Below, one piece after another: positions 1 through 10,574 of a stretch of DNA of 60,448 nt. The stretch comes from Chondrus crispus (lineage: Eukaryota; Rhodophyta; Florideophyceae; Gigartinales; Gigartinaceae). A model generated the notes under the pieces. It did no database searches and was not told the origin of the DNA. It saw nothing but the letters and a program-made list of their open reading frames with translations. Each line of letters starts with the position of its first letter. The stretch's first letter is position 1. The stretch spans positions 1-60,448 of the forward strand of contig NW_005179341.1 in assembly GCF_000350225.1 (NCBI RefSeq). Reading direction: 5' to 3'. The translations under genes were made by a program, and so were the position numbers.

Positions 1-84
1 AGGGTCCGGACCGTCGAGTGAAGTACACGTGTCGCTCGATTTTGCACTTTCCAGATAACAGCATGTGGTCGCACATTTTCAATA
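1..84 (-). repeat. Copia A 3' LTR, partial
   Basis: These 84 bases are repeated exactly at 6601-6684. Similarity stops at base 84, where the polypurine tract begins, so 84 is the inner edge of the 3' LTR. The rest of the LTR, about 1.16 kb by comparison with the 5' copy, lies left of the window. Confidence 0.9.
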
Positions 85-94
85 CCTCCCCTCG
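85..94 (-). other. Copia A polypurine tract
   Basis: On the minus strand this reads CGAGGGGAGG directly against the 3' LTR edge. That is the expected place and composition for the primer of plus-strand DNA synthesis. Confidence 0.75.
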
Positions 95-95
95 A

Positions 96-3000
96 TCACA
101 TGCTTTGGGCAGCTTTGCAATCGGAAAGCCCAACCATGCCCACGAACTTTTCAAACAGCACGCGACCAAGTGGTTTGGTCAGCATATCGGCTGGCATTTC
201 TGTTGTCGGACAATGGTACAATGTGACCAGTTTTCGCTGCACCGCATCTCGAACAAAATGATACGTAATATCAATGTGCTTGTTGCGACGATTTGTAGAT
301 TCGTTCTGAGCAAACGCAATCGTACCAGCGTTGTCACATCCAACGCGAATTGTTGGATCCGAATTCGCACCAAGTACATCGGCATGGAAGCGTCGAAGCC
401 ACGCAGCCTCTTTGCATGCCTCACTGAGTGCGATGTATTCTGCCTCACAAGTAGACTTTGCAACTACTGTTTGTTTCCGGGAAGCCCAACTGATAGGCCC
501 ATCACAAAGCTTGAACACGTACCCACTCGTTGATTTTCGTGATTCAAGGCATCCACCCCAATCTGCGTCGCTATACCCATGAAGTTCCGTACCAAGATCA
601 TCTTTACCAAACACTATTCCAAGATGCTGGGACCCACGCAAGTATCTCAAAACACGTTTCACACCTGACCAGTGCGACTCGTGAGGGTCGGCACAGTGTT
701 GAGATAACTTTCCAATGGCAAACGCAATATCGGGGCGGGTCCCGACCATTAGGAACATTAGACATCCAATGGCCTGACGATATGGTTCAAAGCATGGGTT
801 GTCATCAGTGCCAGTTTCGGCCACTTGCATTGTGACATGTCGAGACTGTTCCATCGGAGTAACGCAAGGATTGCATGCCGACATTTTGAACCGTTTCAGT
901 ACTGCTTGGGCATACTTCGACTGCGTGACGGTCAGGACGTGTTTAGAACGTATACGGTCGATCTCTAGACCAATACAAGTCTTCGCTTCGCCAAGGTCTT
1001 TCATATCGAATCGTTTGTTGAGTTCATTTTTCATCCATAATATGGCCTCCAAGTCACTTCCAGCTAGCAGCAGATCGTCCACGTACAACGCGATAATCAT
1101 GATGACATTGCCTTGACGTCGAATGTAAAGACATGGGTCGCTGCGTGTAGTGTTGAAACCAAGTTCAGTGATCAGAAACTCATCGATCTTACTATGCCAT
1201 TGGCGATGGGCTTGCTTAAGACCATAGATTGCTTTCAAAAGTTTACACACCGAATCAGGTTTGACTTTGTCGATGCATCCTTCAGGTTGCTCCATGTAGA
1301 TTTCTTCGTGAAGTTCACCGTTGAGGAAGGCAGTCACCACGTCCATCTGATGCAGCTCAAGGTCAAAGTGCGCAACCAGTGCCAGCAGCAGACGGATAGT
1401 TGTGAACTTGATGACAGGGGCGAAAGTTTCAGTGTAATCGATGCCTTCTACTTGTTGAAAGCCTCGTGCCACAAGACGTCCCTTTGCAGTTTCGACCAAT
1501 TTTCCGGACTCGTCAGGAAGTTGCTTCACTCCGAAAACCCACCTGGACGTCAGGACGTTTGATGCTTGAGATCTTGGAACAAGTGTCCATGTTTTGTTTT
1601 TGTGTTGTGAAGCAAGTTCTTTGTCGATGCCCTTCTGCCAGAAGCGAGCTTTTGGAGAATCCATAGCTTCCTTGTACGAGTTTGGAATTTCCGTTATCAC
1701 ATGGGCGTGGCTAAGGAGTCCAGCAGTCACCAAAGCTGCTGCCCACCACGCCCCAGGCGTTTTGCGAACGCGAGTGGACCGACGGAGATTAGTTGGCGGA
1801 TCAATCGTTTCTTCCTCAACTACGTGTTGCTCAACTGTTTCGGTGGTTTCGTCCTCCCCTGAAGTTGGGGAGGAGTTGGAGGATTCATCAGAGTGTTGTT
1901 GTTCATCCGGCGATGATGCTTCTGATGCCACTGCATCATTTTCTGCAACTTCCTCATCGATGCTCAAGTTGATTGTGTCATCATCAGTTGTAGCCTCGTC
2001 GTTTGTGTCCATCGGTTCACCAGATTTGCCTCCCGTGGACTCGTCAAAAGTAACATCTCTGGATACGATCACTTTGTGCAAATCACCATCCCACAACTTG
2101 TAAGCTTTCGTATTTTCAGCATACCCCAGAAACATTGCCTCCTTTGCACGGGCGTCAAGTTTCTGGATGTTGTGTTTTGGTAATGTATACCAACACTTTG
2201 AACCGAAAACACGCAAATGACCAACATTTGGCACAGATTTCATCCATAAGTGGTATGGGGTCATCTTGGGGGGAATGGCACGTGACGTGACTCGATTTCG
2301 AACGTACACTGCATTTGCAAGTGCTTCTGCCCAGAACCCCTTTGTAACTTTCTTGTGCGCTAGCATGGAGCGCACCAAGTTTACCAAAGTTCTGTTCAGT
2401 CGTTCGGCGACGCCATTTTGCTCCGGTGTGTACGCGGTCGTCATTTGATGCTGAGTACCATTTGCAATCAGAAAAGACTTAAACTCCGTGGACAGATACT
2501 CACCACCTCGATCGGTGCGAAGCACTTTGATCTTGCGACCAGTGTGAGTCTGAGCAAGTTGTGCAAACGTTTTGTATCGTTCAAATGCTTCTGATTTATG
2601 ATGCATGGGGTACACTACTGACCAGTTTGAGTGATCATCTATGAAGGTAATGAAGTACTTGGCACCACCAATGGACTGCACCTCTAAGGGGCCACAAACG
2701 TCAGAGTGAACTAAGTCTAGACAGAAGTATGCCCGCCTCGAGGACCGCTCTTTTGGGATCACAGATCGAGTGGCTTTGCCGTAGACGCACGCAGAACATT
2801 TTTCAGAGATGCAATCATTGTTAGTATTGTTGATTTTGTTAGCCTCATTACCAAGTAGTTTGACTCCACTTACCACATTGTCACGAATCATCGAAGCAAT
2901 ACCTTGAGAATGCACATGTGCAAATCGCTCATGCCACGTTTGCAGGGTGGCAGCATGTGCAGATCCGACGTCACTGACGATGTCGAGAACGTAAAGTTCT

Positions 3001-4214
3001 CCAACCAATGTCGCAGTCGCCACTACAGTTGAGCCTCGTCTGATCATGCATTTTCCATTTTCGAACCCAACTTTTAGTCCAAGTTCAGTCATTCGACTGA
3101 CAGAGAGTAGAGAGAACGCAAAGTCCGGAACGTGCAATACATCCGTCAACTTGCACGGTTCGATGCGGCCATTCACATTTAACTTCAAGTGAACGTCACC
3201 ACGGCCGGCAACCTTTGCACTAGCCTTGGTTCCCATCTGAACAGAGGCGGATTCAAGTGGCTCATACGTCGCAAACAAAGATCGGTCATATGTAATATGA
3301 GCTGTACAAGCTGAATCTACGAGCCACGAAGGCGACATCTCCAGATCGTTCGTGCGCGAAGCTTTCGACATCAGACATGTGAAGTCGACGCTGTTTACAA
3401 CCACGTCGGGATCAGGTTTCTGTGTGACAAATGCAGATTGTTTCCGCTGAGACATACGCGGTTTATATCCGCTAGGAGGAGCCGGGCGACGCCCATTCAA
3501 ATCCTTTCCCCAGCAGCGGGTTGCCGTATGGCCTGTATGACCGCAGTTCGTGCATTTGTAATCGTTTATGTCCCGATTGTTCGGGGCACGATTAACCAGA
3601 GCCGATGTCTGTGAGGAGCTAGACTTCATGTTTGCTCGTTGCTCTTCCTGCAGCAGACGACTTTTCACAAAGTCCAAACTGAATATCTTTTCCTCATTAC
3701 CGAGAGCATCAAGTGCAACGATGAGAGCCTCGAAACGGGCAGGCAGACCGTTGAGCACTGCCATGGCCATCTCCTTGTCATCGATGTTTACGCTCATTGA
3801 CTTGAGGATGGCTGCCAGCTGCTTAACACGATTGATGTATGCAAGCACCTTTTCACCGGAAAGCATCTTCACAGTGTAGAACTCACGACGTGCAGCTAGT
3901 TTGTTCAGCAAAGTGTGCCTCTCAAACACGTTGACAATAGCTTCCCACATCTCATGAGCGGAATCAACATCACGTACATGCTCAAGATGCTCATCTGATA
4001 GGGAGAGACCAATCAGTGCTTTAGCTTTACTGTCACCTCTAATCCACTTCTTACGCTCTTCCGCGCGTTCCTCACTTGGAACTCTTCCCTCAACGATGTA
4101 TTGGTCAACATCACGTAGAGCAAGCAGAAGTTGTATTTTCTGCTTCCACACGTAGAAGTTGGAGTCCGTCAGTTTGTCGATTCTGATGGATCCTCCTCCT
4201 CCTTGATCTTCCAT
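96..4214 (-). CDS. Copia gag-pol polyprotein, intact (1372 aa)
   Basis: A single ORF encodes capsid, protease, integrase, reverse transcriptase and RNase H in Ty1/Copia order. The ATG at 4214 is chosen because it begins MEDQGGGGSIRIDKL, just before the UBN2-type gag motif; the longer frame to 4265 has no ATG. Visible motifs in order are a CCHC zinc knuckle (CTNCGHTGHTATRC, about residue 220), an aspartic protease site (WLVDSACTAH), an integrase zinc-binding region (HVHSQ...CSACVYGKA), integrase catalytic Asp/Asp/Glu (DVCGP, DRGGEY, EQNGVAER), the RT motif MDVVTAFLNG, the RT active site YVDDLLLAGS, and RNase H (GYSDADWGG, STCEAEYIAL). All key residues are present and no stop or frameshift interrupts the frame. 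It ends immediately before the polypurine tract, as expected. Confidence 0.95.
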   Translation of the reverse strand: MEDQGGGGSIRIDKLTDSNFYVWKQKIQLLLALRDVDQYIVEGRVPSEERAEERKKWIRGDSKAKALIGLSLSDEHLEHVRDVDSAHEMWEAIVNVFERHTLLNKLAARREFYTVKMLSGEKVLAYINRVKQLAAILKSMSVNIDDKEMAMAVLNGLPARFEALIVALDALGNEEKIFSLDFVKSRLLQEEQRANMKSSSSQTSALVNRAPNNRDINDYKCTNCGHTGHTATRCWGKDLNGRRPAPPSGYKPRMSQRKQSAFVTQKPDPDVVVNSVDFTCLMSKASRTNDLEMSPSWLVDSACTAHITYDRSLFATYEPLESASVQMGTKASAKVAGRGDVHLKLNVNGRIEPCKLTDVLHVPDFAFSLLSVSRMTELGLKVGFENGKCMIRRGSTVVATATLVGELYVLDIVSDVGSAHAATLQTWHERFAHVHSQGIASMIRDNVVSGVKLLGNEANKINNTNNDCISEKCSACVYGKATRSVIPKERSSRRAYFCLDLVHSDVCGPLEVQSIGGAKYFITFIDDHSNWSVVYPMHHKSEAFERYKTFAQLAQTHTGRKIKVLRTDRGGEYLSTEFKSFLIANGTQHQMTTAYTPEQNGVAERLNRTLVNLVRSMLAHKKVTKGFWAEALANAVYVRNRVTSRAIPPKMTPYHLWMKSVPNVGHLRVFGSKCWYTLPKHNIQKLDARAKEAMFLGYAENTKAYKLWDGDLHKVIVSRDVTFDESTGGKSGEPMDTNDEATTDDDTINLSIDEEVAENDAVASEASSPDEQQHSDESSNSSPTSGEDETTETVEQHVVEEETIDPPTNLRRSTRVRKTPGAWWAAALVTAGLLSHAHVITEIPNSYKEAMDSPKARFWQKGIDKELASQHKNKTWTLVPRSQASNVLTSRWVFGVKQLPDESGKLVETAKGRLVARGFQQVEGIDYTETFAPVIKFTTIRLLLALVAHFDLELHQMDVVTAFLNGELHEEIYMEQPEGCIDKVKPDSVCKLLKAIYGLKQAHRQWHSKIDEFLITELGFNTTRSDPCLYIRRQGNVIMIIALYVDDLLLAGSDLEAILWMKNELNKRFDMKDLGEAKTCIGLEIDRIRSKHVLTVTQSKYAQAVLKRFKMSACNPCVTPMEQSRHVTMQVAETGTDDNPCFEPYRQAIGCLMFLMVGTRPDIAFAIGKLSQHCADPHESHWSGVKRVLRYLRGSQHLGIVFGKDDLGTELHGYSDADWGGCLESRKSTSGYVFKLCDGPISWASRKQTVVAKSTCEAEYIALSEACKEAAWLRRFHADVLGANSDPTIRVGCDNAGTIAFAQNESTNRRNKHIDITYHFVRDAVQRKLVTLYHCPTTEMPADMLTKPLGRVLFEKFVGMVGLSDCKAAQSM

Positions 4215-4387
4215 TTTAGTGCAAATAAACTTCAAGTATTCGAAATATCCGTTCGGGGATCCCAAGCCGTCAACCGATAGTCAACACAATGGCAAGCCCA
4301 CCCGTCTAAGAAGTTCGATATGATTACTATGAAGTTGCACTAGGAGAAATTTGCGAACAGATATGTGAATTTATTTGGATGAAATCC

Positions 4388-4930
4388 CTAACTATTCTGT
4401 TCACAAACTACCTTTAAGTGTGCAGCACCGTTCTCGTGGCACTTGAGGTGCCCGTGAGACTCAAAGACGCGATTGCAAGGGATACAACGCGGAGTCTCCT
4501 TAGCGTTGGCAACTTGAATGCGATGAGACCTAGACTGAATGTGGTCGTAAAAGGCCTTCGCACTATTGCCACTAACGCCGCACACTTTACAATACCGCTT
4601 ATACCGCGGGCACACCTTACGATTCCTCTTGCGCTCACGCTTAAACTCTTTATCCGCGAGAACAGCCGCTTTCCGAGCAGAAAGTCGATGCGTAGTTCTC
4701 TTTATTGGTGCGGGAACAGAGCGCGGAATACGAGGAATCCTATATGGTGCGCTGCTCGAGGAGGGACCCGGAAGCGCGAGCCGAGGCGAAGGTTGATCCT
4801 CAGGCTCAAGCACCTCAACGGATACGACCTCCGATGTCCGAACCGTTCGACCGGTGACCAGCTTCCCAGGCGCAGAGCGCACCGGTACTAATTCCAGATC
4901 TAACACAACCCCGTAAGAACAGGTATTCAC
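4388..4930 (-). CDS. Accessory two-zinc-finger ORF inside Copia A (about 180 aa)
   Basis: This ORF lies between primer site and gag-pol on the same strand. The N-terminal half is Pro/Ser-rich, followed by a very basic stretch (KRTTHRLSARKAA, KEFKRERKRNRK) and two zinc-finger units. The first has CKVCG with HIQSRSH behind it; the second is CIPCNRVFESHGHLKCH followed by a third His, resembling the U1/JAZ type of C2H2 finger. Such fingers bind double-stranded RNA or DNA. The frame contains no Met at all. The coordinates start at a GTG; upstream the frame is open to a TAA near 4975 with no ATG. A branch-point-like CTGAC, pyrimidine-rich stretches and an AG before the LELVPV codons suggest it could be a downstream exon of a spliced element RNA. 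A nucleic-acid chaperone or regulatory role is only an inference. Confidence 0.55.
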   Translation of the reverse strand: MNTCSYGVVLDLELVPVRSAPGKLVTGRTVRTSEVVSVEVLEPEDQPSPRLALPGPSSSSAPYRIPRIPRSVPAPIKRTTHRLSARKAAVLADKEFKRERKRNRKVCPRYKRYCKVCGVSGNSAKAFYDHIQSRSHRIQVANAKETPRCIPCNRVFESHGHLKCHENGAAHLKVVCEQNS

Positions 4931-5418
4931 AATAAGGAATATGAAGATAATCGTCAGTAACAGATTTTGGAATTATTGCTCTTAAGAACCACCAAAACGT
5001 GCAAAGACAATCACTTAGATGTGTAGGAAATGGAAAGAAACTCAAAACTTACTTTGCATGAGAGAACGAAGAAAAACCAAATGCGAGATTGACGACGACG
5101 GCGGTAGCGGGAGCGGAAACGAAGACGAAGACCAAAGACAGAGACAGCAGCAAGAACCACAGCAAGAACGAAAGCCAAACCAAGAACGAAGACAACGAAG
5201 ACAGCGGGGGCGATGACCAAAACCAATTCACACAATAGAGCAAGAACGACAGCAGCAGCGAAAACCAAAACCAAGAACGACGGCAAGAACGAGAGCGACA
5301 ACGACAGCGAGAAGACCAGCGGAAAGAACGACGAGAAACGGCAGCGAAAACGACAGCGACAACGACGGCAGAAACAACGGAACGAGAACGACAGACTCAT
5401 GCAGTGAAACGACAGCGA
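4931..5418 (-). other. Copia A pyrimidine-rich leader
   Basis: Between the primer site and the zinc-finger ORF the element strand is a long C/T-rich tract with GTC/TTC/GTT-like repeats (about 5060-5410; the plus strand shows GAC/GAA/CAA). ORFs across it on both strands are low-complexity and unlikely to be genes. It is followed by CTGAC and pyrimidine-rich stretches, resembling a 3' splice-site region. Confidence 0.5.
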
Positions 5419-5436
5419 GGGACTGGGCCCATAACC
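5419..5436 (-). other. Copia A primer-binding site (initiator tRNA-Met anticodon half)
   Basis: The minus strand reads GGTTATGGGCCCAGTCCC beside the LTR edge. GGTTATGGGCCC is complementary to the anticodon arm of eukaryotic initiator tRNA-Met, the internal half-tRNA primer used by Drosophila copia and relatives. The other two Copia elements here have the same GGTTATGG core right after their 5' LTRs. Confidence 0.8.
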
Positions 5437-6684
5437 TAATGGTAGGTTCGGAGGGGCAAGGGAAAGAAGGAGGGCAGGTTGATGTGTGTGAGTGAAGGAG
5501 TTGGTGCCGAGGTTTACTTGGAGCCGTCTTTCGGCGATACTTATACACTTTGAGTGTTACACTATCCCATTACTTTGGCACCTCGTAAACCGTACTCACC
5601 ATATGCGCGACCAAGCGCGGTCCTCTTCTGGCCCGTCCACACTGTTCTATTTCCACCTTACGAATTGACTATTGACTATCAGTGCACAACAGTTTCTACA
5701 CATTTCCAGTGACTGTAAACCATGGCCCTACGCATGCAATCGTTTCACACCTTACTAATCTGCATCCAGACATGACAGAATATATTCTTTCGCAATGAAC
5801 AACTTGGCATCTCTCTATTTCCAACAACGCAAAGTCCTGTCATATCTCAGTCCCCATACATGCCCTTGTTTCGTACCTTACTAATTTCGGTACACACTGC
5901 CAGACAACTATGACGGATAGCAACAATGTGCATCCAGACTTTCTACACATCTCACGTGATATCCGATGTGAATCACACGAGTACTGTCATCAACTTGCAT
6001 CCAACGGCGCACCATAACGAGAGCACAGTACAACGTCGCATGCTGACGAGACTGTAGTACAACGGCGCATGCTGATGCAAGGGTCGCATACAGCGTGACG
6101 CATACACTGAATACTCACGTAAGTACATGTCTCTTGCGAGAAATACTTGTACTTTTAATTCACATGTACTGTGCTCGGGCACGCGCCGGACCGTATGTAG
6201 GCGACGTGTACAAGTGTACGTACACGCAGCAACCTGGCGATGTGTACATGTGTACACCGCACACAAGTGTCCAGCGCCAAGGCCACACGTAATTACCCAT
6301 TACAACCATGGTGAACAACTTGAAACCCCCGAAATGATGTAATTAATACGTATACCGATCATTCAAGATATATCACCAGCATGAGTGCATATAAGTGGAC
6401 AATAACAGACCAATACAATTGCAGCATTCGAACCGACACCCAATAGATTTGCAGTATTGCCTCTGTAGCCCTATAACGGTTCGGGCCAAATGCAAATTTT
6501 CGGCATTTATGCAAATTTGCATGACCCTCCAAAAGTCCACTTTCGTCCCCAGAACCCCAAAATCTGAGACTTTACACGTGTCATGTGGTAATATGGGGTG
6601 AGGGTCCGGACCGTCGAGTGAAGTACACGTGTCGCTCGATTTTGCACTTTCCAGATAACAGCATGTGGTCGCACATTTTCAATA
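5437..6684 (-). repeat. Copia A 5' LTR (about 1.25 kb)
   Basis: The outer edge is fixed at 6684 by the repeat with 1-84 and the inner edge by the primer site at 5436. The ends read TATTG...CATTA on the element strand, not the usual TG...CA. Nothing in it is convincingly coding; short ORFs here are treated as chance. Confidence 0.7.
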
Positions 6685-6805
6685 GGCTATCCAAGCTTGA
6701 TCCCTCCGCCACTGCAAACACAATCAACCCTTAATACCGCGCTCTCTATCTTGCCTTCCGCAGCGCGTTTCGTCTAACTCTATTATTGCCCTCGCTACAT
6801 GCATC

Positions 6806-7660
6806 ATGTCGGACTACAAATACCCCTGCAGCATCTCCAGCTCCCCCTGGAGATGCTGCGGGGGTTATTTCCCTACCCAAGCCGATGCCACCCATGCGTC
6901 GCACATGAACAGCGCGAAAGAGGCCGTCTCGTTTCGGATCGGCGTCTTTCCAAAGCGCTGTATATGATCGCGAACGCGCCCTGGACACCTTTGAACATGT
7001 CCTCAACGTCAACCCCACCGACATTGGCGCCATGACACCGGCGGGCGCCGTCCTCGCGAAGAAGGAATGCTACCCGCAAGCTCCTCAAGCACCAAGCCCC
7101 GGGCGATCTAGACACTATGGTGCGTCCACCCCCCGTTGCACCCCCGCTAGCTTTACCCCAGTCTCAAATCTCACACCAATTTCCTCCCCCCACCCGCCCA
7201 CCAGGAGCCGCTCCCTCTCTCCGAAGCCGTACTGCGCGACGCCGTGGCTGACCGCGCCTCCACAGCTGCCGCAGCCAAGTAGCTGCTATCCACCACCTCA
7301 CCGCAAAACGCACCGCCCGCCGCATAACATCGCTCATCGCTACATCGTCCCGATCGCCGCCTGGACTTCGGCCTGCACGCTCGCCACCTCTCCGCGCACC
7401 TAGCCCACCAACAGCTCGCACTCTTCCAAACCCTACGCTCGCGCGCGTTCCATGCAAGACAAGTATCTCACCAAGTGAGTTACGCGCCCGCATTCCACGC
7501 CGCAAACCACAGCCTCGCCGCGCACCCAACTCACAGTCGGCAGCCCCGCGAACCGCTGCAGCGTTTGCTCGACCTGCGAAAGCCGCTCCTCGCCCTCTAT
7601 GAGCCTTCTCCCCATCTCCGCCACTTTCTCGTGCCTGCAGCCCTCCTGCACGCCTTCGCG
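6806..7660 (+). pseudogene. Decayed ORF with a TPR-like repeat
   Basis: An ATG at 6806 opens a short frame (MSDYKYPCSISSSPW...). After a frameshift the sequence reads ALDTFEHVLNVNPTDIGAM followed by AGAVLAKKECY. This fits the tetratricopeptide consensus well: Ala, Phe and Pro in the second helix and turn, then a small-residue helix. Further pieces in other frames follow (KLLKHQAPGDLDTM, EAVLRDAVADRAST and a Leu-rich stretch to about 7660), separated by stops. A near-perfect hairpin lies inside the first frame (about 6821-6863). The parent gene is not recognised, and part of the similarity may be chance in a GC-rich stretch. Confidence 0.3.
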
Positions 7661-7663
7661 CCG

Positions 7664-8149
7664 GAATGGTAAGTCCATGGCTTTTATCAGTATGAGTCTC
7701 GGCGTTCTGCGAACAGCAGTGTGTGCGGTATTGCGGTCGCGGCAAGTTAATAGCATTTGTATGTAACTGTGAATCGCGTGGGGGTGCGTGTTGACAATAG
7801 AGGAGATGCACGGTGATGATGGAAGAGATGTACTGTGAAAAGGATCGGTGCAAGGTGCAAGTGTGATGGTAGGGAGGTAGATGATATGAATGGTAAATAT
7901 ACTTGAAACGGAGGACACGTTGGAATAGATACAGTAAACGAATCGGAAGTTGACAATTGCAGAACGTACAGTGGAAGTCCCTGCGAGTAGAAAGCGAGTA
8001 GAAAGCAAACACTTGGCTTGCCCTTCTGGGGCACATAGGGGGGCTCATTTGCAGTGCACCCGCAGTGCGCCGTAATGTGTACGCAGTAGGGTCGTAATGC
8101 CACTGTGGGTCACTCCCAGTATCAATAAGGATTCCACGTGTGGGGAGCA
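7664..8149. other. Stretch without a recognisable gene
   Basis: Long minus-strand ORFs cross this stretch but have low-complexity, Tyr/His/Ser-rich translations with no domain. No repeat, RNA gene or element end was recognised. Confidence 0.4.
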
Positions 8150-9700
8150 CAGTGCCCTTGCTGCACCCCACAAGTACTACGGGTATCCTACGGAGGCACT
8201 GCACGGGACGTACTGCGGTGGCACTGCGTTGGGTTTACTAGGGTTGAGGGAGAAATGGTCCGTGACCACCACAAAGGTTCCTCGTGCAAATAATGGCGCC
8301 CTTTGCGCAATGCATGTACTACGGCCAGGAACTCTTTCTCCGTTGCCGCAACTTAAATTCGGAAGACTTCAACATACGGCTTGTGAAGGAGAGTGGAGCC
8401 CATTTGCCTTCCTCGTCTTGCTGCAGTATTACAGCCCCTAAACCGTATGAGCTTGCGTCGGTCATATCTTTCTTTTGACGACAGTATTCCGGGAGAACTA
8501 AAATGCCTGGATCGCTCAACAACGCTTTCAGTTCTGCCCAAGTGGCTGTTTGAGCCTTTCCCCAGCGCTCGTCCCAATACTCGATCTTCAGCTTTTGGCC
8601 GTGTCTTAACTTTCTCTAAATGCCTGTGACCTTGAGTACAGCGTACAATGGAACAGCCGTCTCCGCAAGGTGGTCAATGAAGTCGGTGAAATAATTCAAG
8701 AGCCCTAAAACCACATAAGCTCATCCCCGCTTGCTGGTTCGACCAGTCGACTAATAGTGTCCAGATGGGCGTCAGGGGGTCGTAGTCCATCGTTGTCTAC
8801 TTCATGACCCAGAATCCCCACGGAACGTCCGCCGAACTTGCACTTGGAGAGTTTCAAACGAGCTCCCGCTTGTAACAGCGTGTCTAAAACGGACGCGAGA
8901 GCCGCGAAATGCTCCGTCTCGGTGGCGGTTCCGACGCTTATGGCGTCCATGAATGCGAGGACGTCGCAGCCCTTCCACTCCCCGAAGTTGACATTGACGA
9001 TTTTGCTACAGGGTCCCAGGAGAGTTCTTCAATCCTTTTGCTTGGCGTGCGTACTGTAAGATACCAACTACAGCGCGGATTGCGGTCAACGGACTGGAAT
9101 CCGGCTCCAGTACTACTTGATAGAAAACATCTTTAGGATCAAGGCATGAGAAAACATTCTTACTTTCGAACCAATCGAGACCATGACGCATATCCTTCAT
9201 GGGATAGAATTTGTTACTGTGACGTTGTTCAGCGCACAGAAATCTGCAATCACTCCGACACTACCATCCTTCTTTCGAACGAAAACAGTGCTGGACGAGC
9301 AGGGAGACACGCTTGGCTCTAGGACGCCCATGTCCAGTTACCTTTACATTGCCTTTCTCTCGATGTCTTGCTCTTTTGGGGACCGACGTCGAAGTTTTTC
9401 GTACATGGGCTTCACTTTCTCGTTCACTTGTATTTCATGGGTAACCCCTTTTATGCAGCCTAAGCCTCTGAAAATCGCCCTGCATCCCAAAGACTATTCT
9501 TCAACTGCCTTTGCATTGAAACTTTTGGAGAGGGCTCTGCCAACGTGAAATCTTCGCCCTGATCCAGTGCGTCACCTCCATCAAGATCATTGACTTCAAT
9601 TTCTTGCGAAGTCGATACATCGGGCACATACGGAGCCTCCTCGCCACCTTGCTGATGGTCTCTTGTTCAAATGACCATCTTTACGATTGGTAAGCAGACG
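8150..9700 (-). pseudogene. Old Gypsy pol relic (G0): RT to RNase H
   Basis: Minus-strand fragments in shifting frames follow Ty3/Gypsy order: GSVGVIADFCALNNV and FSCLDPKDVFYQVV (RT palm, about 9290-9080), then FMDAISVGT (about 8940), then LKLSKCKFGG and GILGHEVDNDG (thumb/connection), then DASSYGLGAVILQQ (RNase H, about 8470) and a TDHFSL-like stretch near 8230. The RT active site reads FMDA where FMDD is expected, so a catalytic Asp is gone. Several stops and frameshifts are present. No LTR or target duplication was found. The family differs from G1, whose protein motifs are distinct. Confidence 0.8.
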
Positions 9701-10574
9701 ATGAACAATCGTCGCTTCCGTATCACCTGTAGCAGCGTCCAGCTGCTTGCCTTTTACAACGTTGTAGTGTTACAGGTACCACCTGCTGGCTAGATCATAA
9801 CAGAAAGGCAGATGCTTTATCAGCTCGAAACAGGGGGCTGAACTAGAAACGACGAGCACGCGCAACCGACGGGTAGGGAATCGCACAACACAGTGATACA
9901 GCCAGCCGAACAGGCTTCCAAGCATCAACCACTAAAGGATGCTTTCTCTACCCCCTACGTCCATGCCCTCGCAACTAACTCGTCCGATTCTTCAGTGTTA
10001 GGCAAACTACCAGAGCCTTTCTTCTGCCCCACTCGCAACGGACAGTCTCCTGCGATCCATTCCTTTCTGTCAGGCTTCCCTCCCAGAGGGCGTCTCACTC
10101 CCTGCATTCCTCCATCTTGACCCATTGCCGCCCGTCAGTCGTGTCAAAGAACGTCCCAGGTCATCTTATGATGACAACCGATCTTATCTCACCCTTCGTC
10201 CGCGCACAATCAATCTAATCCCCGGTATCCGGACGACCATTTCTGAGCGCGGATTGTGCTTGACGAATGCGCACCCTTTCGACTATCCATTGCGAGATGG
10301 CGACTGCTCAACGTGTACATGCTGTGCGCGTATACTCGGCATGCGCCCAATGTTGCGACTCGTCGACAATAAATCCGCAGCGCGGGAGCTACGGAAAATG
10401 GACACCATATAGCAAAATTCATCCCCAATCGACCCAAATTCTGACCACCGTGCATCACATCATTTGACCACTCAACTCTCACTACCCCGTCTTGAAGTCT
10501 AAGTAGTTTTTAGTCCGATAGTACTCACCTCTTATATAATTTTAATGGTACATGACTCTTGTTTCTGTCTGACA
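9701..10574. other. Stretch without a recognisable gene
   Basis: The left end may carry a little more of the G0 relic. The remainder has only short ORFs on both strands without recognisable domains, no clear repeats and no RNA gene. Confidence 0.4.

Larger units (their letters stand above)
1..6684 (-). mobile_element. Copia A: full-length LTR retrotransposon, left end outside window
   Basis: The element reads right to left: 5' LTR (5437-6684), tRNA primer site (5419-5436), pyrimidine-rich leader, zinc-finger ORF (4930-4388), one uninterrupted gag-pol ORF (4214-96), polypurine tract (85-94) and the first 84 bases of the 3' LTR. Bases 1-84 and 6601-6684 are identical, so the two LTRs show no divergence where they can be compared. 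With the open gag-pol frame, this indicates a recent and possibly still mobile insertion. The target-site duplication cannot be checked because the 3' LTR leaves the window. Confidence 0.9.

Noticed and set aside
5011..5548. Several ORFs across the Copia A leader
   Set aside because: Their products are simple repeats of the pyrimidine-rich leader.
7164..8204. 346-codon minus-strand ORF
   Set aside because: No domain, mixed low-complexity composition, and it crosses the TPR-like relic and a gene-free stretch.
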